Positions 25,789 to 35,550 of a stretch of 64,000 bases of DNA are shown one piece after another. Numbering within the stretch: position 1 is the first letter of the stretch; each line of letters starts with the position of its first letter. Below the pieces are notes generated by a model. The model did not search any database. It saw only the letters and a list, made by a program, of their open reading frames with translations, and was not told the DNA's origin. Position numbers and translations under genes: made by a program. The stretch is from Acetatifactor muris (GTDB lineage Bacteria > Bacillota > Clostridia > Lachnospirales > Lachnospiraceae): the NCBI RefSeq assembly GCF_024623325.1, contig NZ_JANJZD010000001.1, positions 310,001-374,000 on the forward strand, read 5' to 3'.

Positions 25789-26526
25789 ATGTCATATTGT
25801 GTTAATTGCGGTGTGGAGCTGGACGCGTCTTCGAGAGAGTGTCCTCTGTGCAACACGCCGGTGTTGAACCCAAAAGAGCTGAACAGCCAGGTGTGGCAGA
25901 AAATGGCCGGACACAATACCGGGGAAGCGCGGACACCTTTTCCGGAAGAAAAGGGACAGGTAGAGACCGTGAAGAGAAAGGATTTCGGAGTCCTGCTTTC
26001 CACAGTCATATTGGCTTCAGCCATTACCTGTGGGATTCTCAACTTTCTTGTATTTGCGGATTCGGCCTGGTCCCTGGCAGTGATAGGTGCCTGTGTGCTT
26101 CTGTGGGTGCTCATGATTCCCGTTGTAATCTATACGAAGCTTTCCGCGTATCTTGCATTGCTGCTCGACGGTGCTGCAGCTGTCATCTATCTGTATATGC
26201 TGACATTTCTCACCGGCAGCAGCAGATGGTTTTGGGGGCTGGGGCTTCCCATTGCCGTTCTGGTGACGGCGGTGACGGAAGCGTTGACGCTGTGTATACG
26301 TATGCTGCCCAGATCCTTTCTGACTGTGGCACTGTATCTGTTCACCGCCGTGGGACTGCTGTGTGTGGGACTGGAGCTTATGATAGGCTATTATCTGGCG
26401 GAGAAAATTGCGCTGCGCTGGTCTGCCGTGGTGCTGACAGTCTGTGTGATTCTGGACATGGCATTGATTACGATGCTTTCACGGAGAAGGCTGAGAAATG
26501 AGGTGCGCAGAAGGCTGCATTTCTGA
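25789..26526 (+). CDS. Zinc-ribbon membrane protein (DUF6320-like)
   Basis: A 245-residue protein with an N-terminal zinc ribbon (CVNCG at residues 4-8, CPLCN at 19-23), a soluble linker, then about six transmembrane helices from residue ~65 to 230 and a basic tail. The layout matches DUF6320 proteins of Clostridia. AGGAGG stands before the start. It is sandwiched between an acyltransferase and a hydrolase, with only six bases to the latter, so it probably anchors or regulates that pathway at the membrane. No biochemical function is known to me. Confidence 0.75.
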   Translation: MSYCVNCGVELDASSRECPLCNTPVLNPKELNSQVWQKMAGHNTGEARTPFPEEKGQVETVKRKDFGVLLSTVILASAITCGILNFLVFADSAWSLAVIGACVLLWVLMIPVVIYTKLSAYLALLLDGAAAVIYLYMLTFLTGSSRWFWGLGLPIAVLVTAVTEALTLCIRMLPRSFLTVALYLFTAVGLLCVGLELMIGYYLAEKIALRWSAVVLTVCVILDMALITMLSRRRLRNEVRRRLHF

Positions 26527-26532
26527 TTTGAT

Positions 26533-27600
26533 ATGAGGCTGAATAAAAAGGTGTATTCAGCGATTGATTTGAGTGCGCGCCGCAGCGCGCAGATGGGCAG
26601 GAGAATGAGACGGTTACCGATGAGAGAACTGAAGGAACGGGATGCGGAAAAGGCGCAGACCGGCAAAAATGAAACAGAAAAAGTGGAAATGGAAAAAGCC
26701 GAGACAGGTGTGCCGGATAAGAAAAACCAGAATCTGATGAACCTGGTGAAACGTGTCCACGGATTGGTGGAAAGCACGGACATAGAGAAGCACAGACAGT
26801 CCCAGGACCATATCGGAGCTATTTTGAGCAATACCAGGGATATTAAATACCGGGAAGTGGACATTAACGGCATGTACGGGGAATGGGTCAGCGTCAACCG
26901 CGCTCACATGAAAAAATATGTTTTGCTGCATTGTCACGGGGGAGGATATTCCACGGGCAGCAGTCTGTACGCCAGGACCCTGACCTCCAAACTTGCAGAG
27001 TCCACTTCCATGGATGTGCTGTGCTTTGACTATCGACTGGCGCCGGAGAATCCTTATCCGGCTGCGGTGGAGGACGCCATGAAAGCCTGGGACTATCTGA
27101 TGCTTCTGGGGTATGGCGCAAGGGATGTGATTCTGACAGGGGATTCTGCCGGCGGCAATCTGGCTCTGGCTCTGACTCTGAAGCTGAAGCAGGAGGAAAG
27201 ACTGCTTCCCAGGGGAATTGTGCTGATGTCCCCCTGGGCGGATCTGACTTCTTCCGGCAAATCGTTCCAGACAAAAGCCGATGTGGACCCGGTGCTGAAC
27301 CGGGAATATATTGACAGAATGGTGAAGGCCTACGCAGAGGGACAGGACCTGCGCAATCCCATGATTTCTCCGCTTTTCGGGGAGTTTGCAGGTTTTCCTC
27401 CTGTCTATATTCAGGTGGGGGAAAATGAAATTCTGCTCAGTGATTCTGTGCGGCTGCACCAGGCTTTTGTAGATGCCAACGTGGCTGTAAAAGCTGACAT
27501 ATACTCAGGAATGTGGCATGTATTTCAAATGTCGCCGGTGAAAGCCGCCAGAGCCGCCATGGATAAGAATGCAGAATTTATTTATGACATTTGCCGGTAG
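26533..27600 (+). CDS. Alpha/beta hydrolase, hormone-sensitive-lipase type
   Basis: A 355-residue esterase/lipase-like enzyme. The oxyanion-hole motif HGGGYSTGS and the nucleophile elbow GDSAGGNLA mark the HSL (family IV) group; a catalytic Asp is expected in the segment around SPLFGEFAGFPPVY and the His is in GMWHVFQM. Residues 1-70 form a charged, Arg/Lys/Glu-rich extension not seen in typical esterases. The start at 26533 has a poor ribosome site, so a downstream ATG (26593 region) or coupling to the upstream gene is possible. Confidence 0.85.
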   Translation: MRLNKKVYSAIDLSARRSAQMGRRMRRLPMRELKERDAEKAQTGKNETEKVEMEKAETGVPDKKNQNLMNLVKRVHGLVESTDIEKHRQSQDHIGAILSNTRDIKYREVDINGMYGEWVSVNRAHMKKYVLLHCHGGGYSTGSSLYARTLTSKLAESTSMDVLCFDYRLAPENPYPAAVEDAMKAWDYLMLLGYGARDVILTGDSAGGNLALALTLKLKQEERLLPRGIVLMSPWADLTSSGKSFQTKADVDPVLNREYIDRMVKAYAEGQDLRNPMISPLFGEFAGFPPVYIQVGENEILLSDSVRLHQAFVDANVAVKADIYSGMWHVFQMSPVKAARAAMDKNAEFIYDICR

Positions 27601-27769
27601 AACCGGAAAAGAGAGTATCAATTTTACGGAAGCCTGAATAATAATAAAAAAGAGGAGCAAAAATTTTCAGAAAAAAAGGAATATGACGACAGACGCAGAA
27701 TATTAAAAACAGGAGGATTTTTTTCGTAAGCAAAGTTTATATGCGCAGCCAGCGCAGACGGGAGCAGAT

Positions 27770-28774
27770 ATGACAATCAGAGAAAACCTGGAACAATGGG
27801 AAAGAAATTATCTGAGTATCTATGCGTCCCACAGCGCCGAGTCCAAAGGCAGGCAGAGATTTGAGAAGCAATGCGATATCCGGCCTGTATTTCAGCGTGA
27901 CAGGGACAGAATCATTCACTGCAAGGCTTTCAGGAGGCTGAAGGACAAGACACAGGTGTTCCTGACGCCGGAAGGGGACCACTATCGGACCAGGCTGACC
28001 CATACCCTGGAGGTTTCCCAGAACGCACGTACCATTGCAAAGGCGCTGAGACTCAACGAGGAACTGGTGGAGGCGATTGCCCTGGGCCATGATCTGGGAC
28101 ATACGCCTTTCGGGCATGCAGGTGAGCGGGCGCTGAATAAGATATGTCCTCTGGGATTTGAGCACAATCTGCAGAGTGTGCGGACTGTGGAGAGACTGGA
28201 GAAGGACGGAAGGGGACTGAATCTGACCTGTGAGGTGCGGGATGGCATTCTGAATCACCAGACCATCGGAAAGCCGCATACACTGGAGGGAAAGGTAGTA
28301 CGACTGTCAGACAAAATCGCCTATATTCATCATGATATGGATGATGCGGTCCGGGCCGGGATTCTGAAAGAAAGCGATGTGCCGGCGGAAATCCGCGAAG
28401 TCATCGGCAGTTCTCCCGGAGACCGCCTCGATCACTTTATCCATGATATTGTGACAACCAGTATGGGTAAAAACGATGTTATCATGTCGGAACCGGTGGA
28501 AAAGGCCATGATGCAGATGCGGAATTTCATGTCTGTGAATGTATACCATAACCCCCTGGCAAAAAGCGAGGAGGGCAAGGCAGAGAAGCTGATGGAGACT
28601 TTGTATGAGCATTTTATGAAGCATATTGACAGTCTGCCGGAAGAATTCCTGAACCTGCTGTCCGAGGGAGAGGCCAGAGAACAGGTGGTCTGCGATTATG
28701 TGGGGGCTATGACAGACCGGTTTGCGATAGCGACTTATAATGAAATATACATACCGAAATCCTGGTCACTGTAA
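27770..28774 (+). CDS. dgt: dGTP triphosphohydrolase-like protein
   Basis: A 334-residue HD-domain enzyme of the dGTPase/SAMHD1-like family, which hydrolyses dNTPs to nucleoside and triphosphate and tunes dNTP pools. The signature pieces are RDRIIHCKAFRRLKDKTQVF, the His of RLTHTLEVSQ, the HD pair in ALGHDLGHTPFGHAGE, and DKIAYIHHDMDDA. A GGGAGC site precedes the ATG. It is directly upstream of dnaG, a common arrangement in Clostridia. Confidence 0.9.
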   Translation: MTIRENLEQWERNYLSIYASHSAESKGRQRFEKQCDIRPVFQRDRDRIIHCKAFRRLKDKTQVFLTPEGDHYRTRLTHTLEVSQNARTIAKALRLNEELVEAIALGHDLGHTPFGHAGERALNKICPLGFEHNLQSVRTVERLEKDGRGLNLTCEVRDGILNHQTIGKPHTLEGKVVRLSDKIAYIHHDMDDAVRAGILKESDVPAEIREVIGSSPGDRLDHFIHDIVTTSMGKNDVIMSEPVEKAMMQMRNFMSVNVYHNPLAKSEEGKAEKLMETLYEHFMKHIDSLPEEFLNLLSEGEAREQVVCDYVGAMTDRFAIATYNEIYIPKSWSL

Positions 28775-28807
28775 GAGGGGTAGACCGGAATCTGTGTGGA
28801 GGAGTGA

Positions 28808-30580
28808 ATGTACTATCCGGAAGAGCTTGTAGAAGAAATAAGACTGAGAAACGATATTGTAGAGGTGATTTCTGGGTATGTGAAGCTGCAGAAAAAGGGG
28901 GGCCGTCACTGGGGGCTGTGCCCTTTTCACAATGAGAAGTCCCCTTCGTTTTCTGTCAACGGAGACAGACAGGTATATCATTGCTTCGGCTGCGGCGCCG
29001 GGGGAAATGTCTATACCTTTATGATGAATTACGAGAATTATACCTTTCCGGAGGCCATCCGGGCACTGGCAGACCGGGCGGGCATTCAGCTTCCGGAGCC
29101 GGAGGAGTCGGAGGATGCCCGGAGGCAGGAGAACCGGAGAGCCAGACTTCTGGCAGTGAATAAAGAGGCGGCGAAATTTTTCTATTATCAGCTTCGCACC
29201 CCTGCCGGGGAAATCGGACGCAGATATCTGAGGAAGAGGGAGCTGTCGGAGGAGACCATGCATAAATTTGGTCTCGGATTTGCCGGGAAAAACGGCGCCG
29301 GGCTGGTTCAGTATCTGCGGGGAAAGGGATTTGCGGACGAAGAAATTCAGGGGGCCGGGCTGGCCGGCAATTCGGAGAAATACGGGCTGATGAGTCAGTT
29401 CTGGAACAGAGTAATGTATCCCATTCAGGATATTCACAGCCGTGTCATCGGGTTCGGCGGAAGAGTGATGGGGGACGGGGAACCGAAATATCTGAATTCT
29501 CCGGAGACGCCGGTCTTTGACAAGAGGAGGAATCTGTATGGTCTGAATTACGCGAGAAGGGCCAGAAGCTCCAACATTATTCTCTGCGAAGGCTATATGG
29601 ATGTGATTGCCATGCATCAGGCCGGCTTTACGCAGGCGGTGGCCTCGCTGGGAACGGCTTTCACCGAGGAACAGGCAGCGCTGCTTCGCCGCTATACGGA
29701 GACTGTGCTGCTGGCTTATGACAGTGACGGAGCCGGTGTGAAAGCGGCCCTTCGTGCAATTGGAATTCTGCGGAATGCCGGGCTTACCGGCAGAGTGATT
29801 AATATGCAGCCTTACAAGGACCCGGATGAATTTATGAAGGCTCTGGGACGGGAGGCTTTTGAGGAGCGCATCCGTCAGGCGGAGAACAGCTTCTTTTTCG
29901 AGATCAGGATCCTGGAAGGACAGTTCAATATGGAGGATCCGGAGGAGAAGACGAAATTTCACCGGGAGATTGCCGGGAAACTCTGTGAATTCTCGGAGGA
30001 AGTGGAGCGGGAGAACTACCTGCAGGCGGCGGCGGACAAATATTTCATCGGCGTCGATAATCTGCGGAAGCTGGTGACTTCTCAGGCGGTGCGGACAGGG
30101 CTTGCGAAGCCGGCGGAGCGGCCGAAATCCGGAGTGAAATCAAAAGCCGATCCGGAGAAAAAAGCAAAGCGCGCCCAGGGGATGCTGCTGGGATGGCTGT
30201 CCGAGGAACCGGAGCTGTACCGGCATGTGAAAAAATATGTCTCTTCCCGGGATTTTACGGTGGATCTTTACCGGAGAACAGCGGAGAGAATGTTTCAGGA
30301 TCTGGAACAGGGAACCGTGAATCCCGCAGGAATTATCAGCATGTTTGAAAGCGAGGAGGAACAGCGGGAGATTGCGGCGCTTTTTTCCGCAGGGCTGCCC
30401 TCTGTGGAGACCGGGGCGGAGAAGGAAAAGGCCTTTCGGGATATTCTGCTGTGGGTGAAGCAGAACAGTTATGAGTATGATGTGGCCCATATGGGAGCGG
30501 ATATGAATGCCCTGACCATGGCGCTGGAGGGCAGAAAAGCGTTGGAAGAACTGGCAAAAGCGCATATTTCCCTGGATTAG
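28808..30580 (+). CDS. dnaG: DNA primase
   Basis: A 590-residue primase that makes RNA primers for chromosome replication. The N-terminal zinc finger has CPFHNEKSPSF and HCFGCGAGG (residues ~38-65). The RNAP-like core and TOPRIM domain follow, with LCEGYMDVIAMH and LLAYDSDGAG as metal-binding segments. The C-terminal helicase-binding domain is divergent, as usual. AGGAG stands before the ATG. The order dgt-dnaG-rpoD is the classical macromolecular-synthesis arrangement. Confidence 0.96.
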   Translation: MYYPEELVEEIRLRNDIVEVISGYVKLQKKGGRHWGLCPFHNEKSPSFSVNGDRQVYHCFGCGAGGNVYTFMMNYENYTFPEAIRALADRAGIQLPEPEESEDARRQENRRARLLAVNKEAAKFFYYQLRTPAGEIGRRYLRKRELSEETMHKFGLGFAGKNGAGLVQYLRGKGFADEEIQGAGLAGNSEKYGLMSQFWNRVMYPIQDIHSRVIGFGGRVMGDGEPKYLNSPETPVFDKRRNLYGLNYARRARSSNIILCEGYMDVIAMHQAGFTQAVASLGTAFTEEQAALLRRYTETVLLAYDSDGAGVKAALRAIGILRNAGLTGRVINMQPYKDPDEFMKALGREAFEERIRQAENSFFFEIRILEGQFNMEDPEEKTKFHREIAGKLCEFSEEVERENYLQAAADKYFIGVDNLRKLVTSQAVRTGLAKPAERPKSGVKSKADPEKKAKRAQGMLLGWLSEEPELYRHVKKYVSSRDFTVDLYRRTAERMFQDLEQGTVNPAGIISMFESEEEQREIAALFSAGLPSVETGAEKEKAFRDILLWVKQNSYEYDVAHMGADMNALTMALEGRKALEELAKAHISLD

Positions 30581-30744
30581 GGTTAAGATATTGATAGCTG
30601 TTACGGATAAATGGAATGAGTCAACCATATGGTACCTGAGAGTGAAATCTGCAATGCTTCCACAGGGATGCATTTGTACGCAATTTTGCCGGAAATAGAT
30701 CATAAAGGGGATATGGCTGCCCAAGGAAGGATGGAACTACTACA

Positions 30745-31851
30745 ATGGATGAAAATATGCAGACAAGGTTTGACGAGAAGGTAAAAGAGCTCCTAAGTAC
30801 TGCCAAGAAGAAGAAAAATGTACTGGAGTATCAGGAAATCAGTGATATGTTCTCGGACATGCCTCTGGAAGAAGAACAGTTCGAGAAGATACTGGAAGTA
30901 TTGGAGCAGAACAATGTGGATGTGCTCCGGATCACCGAGGACGATGTGGATGAAGAAATCATTCTCTCAGAAGAGGATGAGGTGGATGTGGAGAATCTCG
31001 ATCTGACAATCCCTGACGGCATCAGTCTGGAAGATCCGGTTCGGATGTATCTGAAAGAGATCGGCAAGGTGCCTCTTCTCTCAGCTGAGGAGGAGATTGA
31101 GCTGGCGAAGAAGATGGAGCTGGGGGATCAGGAGGCGAAAAAGCGTCTGGCAGAGGCGAATCTGCGTCTGGTGGTCAGCATTGCCAAGAGATATGTAGGC
31201 CGCGGCATGCTCTTCCTGGATTTGATTCAGGAAGGAAATCTGGGGCTGATTAAGGCTGTGGAGAAATTTGATTACCGCAAAGGATATAAATTTTCCACTT
31301 ATGCCACCTGGTGGATTCGTCAGGCCATTACCAGGGCCATTGCAGACCAGGCCAGGACCATCCGGATTCCCGTTCATATGGTGGAGACCATTAACAAGCT
31401 GATTCGGGTGAGCAGACAGCTGCTGCAGGAGCTTGGCCGGGAACCGACTCCTGAGGAGATTGCGGAGGAGATGAAAATGCCTGCTGACCGCGTGCGGGAA
31501 ATTCTGAAGATCAGCCAGGAACCTGTATCCATGGAGACGCCTATCGGCGAGGAAGAAGACAGTCATCTGGGAGACTTTATCGAAGATGACAATGTGCCTG
31601 CTCCTGCAGATGCAGCGGCGTTTACCCTGCTGAAGGAACAACTGGTGGAGGTGCTGGGCACGCTGACGGAGAGAGAGCAGAAAGTCCTGCGCCTGCGTTT
31701 CGGACTGGACGACGGTCGGGCGCGCACACTGGAAGAGGTGGGGAAGGAATTCAATGTGACTCGTGAGCGCATCCGCCAGATTGAGGCGAAGGCGTTGCGC
31801 AAGCTGCGCCATCCCAGCCGGAGCAGAAAGCTGAAGGACTATCTGGACTGA
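30745..31851 (+). CDS. rpoD: RNA polymerase primary sigma factor (sigma-70/A)
   Basis: A 368-residue housekeeping sigma factor. An acidic region 1.1-like N-terminus, region 1.2 ([17 protein letters not shown]), region 2 with [14 protein letters not shown] and the -10 binding helix [14 protein letters not shown], region 3, and region 4 with [20 protein letters not shown] for -35 binding are all present. It lies 164 bases after dnaG; no clear riboswitch or terminator is visible in that gap. Confidence 0.97.
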   Translation: MDENMQTRFDEKVKELLSTAKKKKNVLEYQEISDMFSDMPLEEEQFEKILEVLEQNNVDVLRITEDDVDEEIILSEEDEVDVENLDLTIPDGISLEDPVRMYLKEIGKVPLLSAEEEIELAKKMELGDQEAKKRLAEANLRLVVSIAKRYVGRGMLFLDLIQEGNLGLIKAVEKFDYRKGYKFSTYATWWIRQAITRAIADQARTIRIPVHMVETINKLIRVSRQLLQELGREPTPEEIAEEMKMPADRVREILKISQEPVSMETPIGEEEDSHLGDFIEDDNVPAPADAAAFTLLKEQLVEVLGTLTEREQKVLRLRFGLDDGRARTLEEVGKEFNVTRERIRQIEAKALRKLRHPSRSRKLKDYLD

Positions 31852-31855
31852 GCAT

Positions 31856-32626
31856 ATGGGGAGAAGAAAGGGAAACGGGCCCGGGGACAGAGTATGCCTG
31901 TCCGGGCGGCTTCAGATGCTTGCGGATATGGTAACCGGCGGGAACAGACTTGTGGATGTGGGATGTGATCATGGATTCCTGTCCATCTGGCTTGTGAGCG
32001 AGGGGGTGTGTCCGAAAGCGCTTGCCATGGATGTCCGGCAGGGACCGCTGGCATCGGCCAGGGGGCATATTGAATCGTTCGGGCTGGAAGATTACATAGA
32101 GACCAGGCTCTCAGACGGGCTGGAAAAGTATTGCGCGGGCGAGGCCGACACCCTGGTATGTGCGGGTATGGGCGGCAGACTGACGGAGCGGATTCTCAGT
32201 GCCGACATGGAGAAAGTGGCGGCGATGAAGGAGATTATTCTGCAGCCCCAGTCCGAGCTGCCGGATGTCCGAAGATTCCTGAGAGAAAACGGATTTGCCG
32301 TAATTCAGGAAAATGCGGTCCTGGATGCGGGAAAGTATTATTTTGCCATGAAGGCGGTTCCTGTCCGGAAGGGGGAGCCGAATGGGGAAGCGGCGGGAAG
32401 ACAGCAGCTGTATGACCTGTACGGGGAAAAGCTCCTTATGGGGAGACATCCTGTGCTGAGGCAGTATCTGTGTCAGAGACGACGCTGTGTCGGGAAGCTG
32501 GAAGAGTCGCTGCGGTCGGCCGGTTCACAGAAAGCAGAGACCCGCCTGCAGGAAGTGCAGGACGAGCTGAGACAGATTGAGGCGGCGCTGGACTTCTTCG
32601 GCCGGGCAGTTACGGAAGTGACTTAA
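31856..32626 (+). CDS. trmK: tRNA (adenine22-N1)-methyltransferase
   Basis: A 256-residue SAM-dependent methyltransferase of the TrmK/COG2384 family, which methylates A22 of tRNA. SAM motif VDVGCDHGFLS near the N-terminus and the family segment TLVCAGMGGRL are visible, followed by LQPQSELPDVRRFL. A C-terminal coiled coil (residues ~195-245) is usual for the family. It starts four bases after rpoD, so the genes are co-transcribed. Confidence 0.92.
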   Translation: MGRRKGNGPGDRVCLSGRLQMLADMVTGGNRLVDVGCDHGFLSIWLVSEGVCPKALAMDVRQGPLASARGHIESFGLEDYIETRLSDGLEKYCAGEADTLVCAGMGGRLTERILSADMEKVAAMKEIILQPQSELPDVRRFLRENGFAVIQENAVLDAGKYYFAMKAVPVRKGEPNGEAAGRQQLYDLYGEKLLMGRHPVLRQYLCQRRRCVGKLEESLRSAGSQKAETRLQEVQDELRQIEAALDFFGRAVTEVT

Positions 32627-32628
32627 CA

Positions 32629-32651
32629 CTTTAGAGCTGTCGCGCAGCGAC
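32629..32651 (+). promoter_or_regulatory. Leader hairpin motif, copy 2
   Basis: CTTTAG then a hairpin GTCGC-GCA-GCGAC, 23 bases upstream of the nucleoside-kinase start. Compared with copy 1 at 25747-25769, one stem pair changes from A-T to G-C, the kind of covariation seen in RNA structures. Two copies are too few to prove it. Confidence 0.45.
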
Positions 32652-32674
32652 TGAATTCAGAAAGGAGAGCAGAT

Positions 32675-34330
32675 ATGGTAACAGTTACAATACACGGAGA
32701 GCAGAGACAGGTACAGCAGGGAACCACATATGAAGAGATTGCGGCTGATTACCAGAGGGAATACGGCGGCATGATCGCTCTGGTGTCGGTGGATGGCAGG
32801 ATACGGGAACTGTTCAAGCGGGTGTCCAGGGACTGCAGGGTGGAATTTTTTACCCTGAAGGATGACGTGGGCCATAAAACTTACGAGCGGACGGCTACCA
32901 TGCTGCTGTTAAAGGCAATCTATGATGTGTGCGGTGCCGAAATTGCCCGGGAAAGCTGTGTGGAATTTACCATAGGACGGGGGATTTATGTGAACACCTT
33001 TGGGAAAGTTCCCGCAACGCCGGACAGCGCTGAAAAGCTGAAAGACAGAATGGGGGAACTGTCGGAGAAGAAAGTTCCTTTCATGAAGAGGTCCTGTCCT
33101 CTGGACGAGGCTATGGCGCTTTTTCAGGAAAAAGGAATGAAGGATAAAACAAATCTCTTCCATTACCGTATGGGATCCACCGTAAATGTGTATGAAATAG
33201 ATGGCTATTACGATTATTATTACGGCTTTATGCTTCCCAATGCGGGATATGTGAAATGGTATGATGTGATTCCCTATGAAAACGGCTTTATGCTTGTGCT
33301 GCCGGATAAGGCCAATCCCACGGTGGTGGAGCCGTTTTCGGAGAGAAGAAAGCTGTTTGAGACCATGGAAAGTGCCAAAAAATGGGGGAGAACGGCGGGA
33401 ATCCGCACGGTGGGAGACCTGAATGATCAGATCTGCAACGGCTCCATGAGCGATCTCATCCTGGTACAGGAAGCGGAGCAGGAGAGGAAGATCGGCGAGA
33501 TTGCAAAGGAGATTGCCGGCCGCAGCCATGTGAAGTTTGTCATGATTGCCGGGCCTTCTTCCTCCGGAAAGACCAGCTTCTCCCACAGGCTGTCCATTCA
33601 GCTGAGGACGCTGGGGAAGGTTCCCCGTCCCATCGCGCTGGACAATTACTTTGTGGACAGGGAGCTGACACCCAGGGATGAGAACGGGGATTATAATTTC
33701 GAATGCCTGGAGGCCATAGACGTAAAGCGCTTTAATGAAGATATGGTGAGTCTGCTGGCCGGGGAACGGGTGGAAATGCCCGAGTTCAATTTCAAGATCG
33801 GTAAGCGGGAATATAAGGGCAATTACATGCAGCTGAGTGAGAATGATATTCTGGTCATTGAGGGAATTCACGGACTCGATGAAAAAATGTCCTATGCCCT
33901 GCCGGAGGAAAGCAAATATAAGATCTATATCAGTGCCCTGACCACCTTAAATGTGGACGGCCATAACAGAATCCCCACCACGGACGGACGGCTGCTGAGA
34001 AGGATGGTCAGGGATGCCCGCACAAGGGGCGCCAGCGCCCGGAGAACCATTCAAATGTGGGCTTCCGTGCGCAGAGGGGAAGAGGAGAATATCTTTCCCT
34101 TTCAGGAGGGAGCGGACGCCATGTTCAATTCCGCGCTGATCTATGAGCTGTCCGTGCTGAAAACCTTTGCGGAGCCGCTTTTGTTCCAGATTCCGAAGGA
34201 GGCGCCCGAGTATTACGAGGCCAAGAGGCTGTTAAAGTTTCTGAGCTATTTCCTGGGTGTGCCCAGCGAGAGCGTGCCGAACAATTCCCTGTGCCGGGAA
34301 TTTGTGGGGGGAAGCTGCTTTAATGTGTAG
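32675..34330 (+). CDS. Nucleoside kinase with TGS and threonyl-tRNA-synthetase-like domains
   Basis: A 551-residue protein. The N-terminal ~65 residues form a TGS domain, followed by a region like the editing/SAD domain of ThrRS, then a uridine-kinase-like P-loop kinase with GPSSSGKTSFSHRL near residue 292 and LVIEGIHGLD later. It is typical of Clostridia and annotated as a nucleoside (uridine) kinase; the substrate is inferred. AAAGGAG precedes the start, and the leader hairpin lies just upstream. Confidence 0.85.
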   Translation: MVTVTIHGEQRQVQQGTTYEEIAADYQREYGGMIALVSVDGRIRELFKRVSRDCRVEFFTLKDDVGHKTYERTATMLLLKAIYDVCGAEIARESCVEFTIGRGIYVNTFGKVPATPDSAEKLKDRMGELSEKKVPFMKRSCPLDEAMALFQEKGMKDKTNLFHYRMGSTVNVYEIDGYYDYYYGFMLPNAGYVKWYDVIPYENGFMLVLPDKANPTVVEPFSERRKLFETMESAKKWGRTAGIRTVGDLNDQICNGSMSDLILVQEAEQERKIGEIAKEIAGRSHVKFVMIAGPSSSGKTSFSHRLSIQLRTLGKVPRPIALDNYFVDRELTPRDENGDYNFECLEAIDVKRFNEDMVSLLAGERVEMPEFNFKIGKREYKGNYMQLSENDILVIEGIHGLDEKMSYALPEESKYKIYISALTTLNVDGHNRIPTTDGRLLRRMVRDARTRGASARRTIQMWASVRRGEEENIFPFQEGADAMFNSALIYELSVLKTFAEPLLFQIPKEAPEYYEAKRLLKFLSYFLGVPSESVPNNSLCREFVGGSCFNV

Positions 34331-34339
34331 AGCATGGAC

Positions 34340-34368
34340 TTGCAATTTCTCCGCGCACCCTTTATAAT
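34340..34368 (+). promoter_or_regulatory. Promoter of rnpB
   Basis: TTGCAA (34340-34345), 17-bp spacer, TATAAT (34363-34368), eight bases before the RNase P RNA. Confidence 0.85.
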
Positions 34369-34375
34369 AAGAGCG

Positions 34376-34746
34376 GTGAGTAAGATAAATAATCGCGGCC
34401 GCCTTCGCTGCATTCCGCGGCGGGGCGGGTGAGGAAAGTCCGGGCTTCACAGGGCAGGATGCCGGATAACGTCCGGTGGAGGCGACTCCAAGGCCAGTGC
34501 AACAGAGATATACAGCAGGATTGGGTGGCAGTGTCATGCAGTCCTGTAATGGTGGAAAGGCAGTGTAAGAGACTACCGTCCGTCCGGTAACGGGCGGAGC
34601 CATGTAAACCCCATCCGAAGCAAGACCAGAACGAAAGCCACAGGCCGGCCCGGTCTGCTTTCAGGTAGGTCGCTGGACGCGGCTGGCAACAGCCGTGCTA
34701 GACAGATGATTATTCAAGACATAACCCGGCTTATCGTCTTGCTCAC
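34376..34746 (+). ncRNA. rnpB: RNase P RNA
   Basis: Catalytic RNA that trims tRNA 5' leaders. Universally conserved pieces are present: GAGGAAAGTCCGGGC near 34430, the CCAGTGCAACAGAGA segment near 34495, the ACGAAAGCCACAG stretch near 34635, and the 3' ACCCGGCTTA near 34725. The ends were set by pairing of GTGAGTAAGA with the TCTTGCTCAC-like 3' strand (helix P1). A T-run at 34747-34752 ends it. The overall size and conserved pieces suggest the ancestral (type A) layout, but I did not fold it fully. Confidence 0.95.
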
Positions 34747-34824
34747 TTTTTTGACAGGGAAGCGCTTTTATTTGTGTGGAGAGAAGCGTGGATATTTTAC
34801 AAAAAACCGAAGGAGAGACAACGG

Positions 34825-35499
34825 ATGGATAGCTACAAGCAGGAATTTATCGGATTTATGGTGGACAGTCAGGCGCTTAAGTTCGGCGAGTTTACCCTGA
34901 AGAGCGGGAGGAAGTCTCCCTTTTTCATGAATGCAGGTTCCTATGTGACCGGTGCGCAGCTGAAAAAGCTGGGAGAATATTATGCCAGAGCCATCCATGA
35001 GAATTACGGGGATGCGTTTGATGTGCTGTTCGGCCCGGCATACAAGGGGATTCCCCTGAGCGTGACCACGGCCATTGCCTACAGCGAGCTGTACGGTCGG
35101 GAGGTGCGCTATTGCTCTAACCGCAAGGAAGTGAAGGATCACGGGGATACGGGAATTCTGCTGGGCAGTCCTCTGAAGGACGGTGACAGAGTAATCATGA
35201 TAGAAGATGTGACCACTTCCGGGAAATCCATCGAGGAAACCTTTCCTGTTATTATGGCCCAGGCAAATGTGGAGATCAGGGGACTGATGGTATCTCTGAA
35301 CCGCATGGAGAAAGGCCAGGGCGGGAAAACCAGCGCGCTGGACGAGATTCGGGAGAAATACGGATTTGAGGCCCGGGCTATTGTGACCATGGGAGAAGTG
35401 ACAGAATATCTGTACAACAGACCTTACAAAGGACAGATTTACATCGACGATACGATAAAAGCGGCGCTTGATGAATATTACAGAATTTATGGTGTATGA
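34825..35499 (+). CDS. pyrE: Orotate phosphoribosyltransferase
   Basis: A 224-residue enzyme that joins orotate and PRPP to OMP in pyrimidine synthesis. The PRPP motif VIMIEDVTTSGKS is clear, with the flexible-loop CSNRKEVKDHGDTG upstream. GGAGAG stands 8 bases before the ATG; the longer in-frame extension upstream runs toward rnpB and is rejected. Other pyr genes are not in the window. Confidence 0.95.
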   Translation: MDSYKQEFIGFMVDSQALKFGEFTLKSGRKSPFFMNAGSYVTGAQLKKLGEYYARAIHENYGDAFDVLFGPAYKGIPLSVTTAIAYSELYGREVRYCSNRKEVKDHGDTGILLGSPLKDGDRVIMIEDVTTSGKSIEETFPVIMAQANVEIRGLMVSLNRMEKGQGGKTSALDEIREKYGFEARAIVTMGEVTEYLYNRPYKGQIYIDDTIKAALDEYYRIYGV

Positions 35500-35550
35500 T
35501 AGCATCGTACGGCCTGATGTCCGGAGCGAAAACAGGAAGGGAGTAAAGAT

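Noticed and set aside
28766-29962. 398-codon open frame on the minus strand
   Set aside because: Shadow of dnaG; no motif or ribosome site.
30581-30744. Possible riboswitch upstream of rpoD (a GGTACCTGAGAG string)
   Set aside because: It recalls parts of TPP or glycine aptamers, but the other conserved elements are missing and no alternative terminator is visible.
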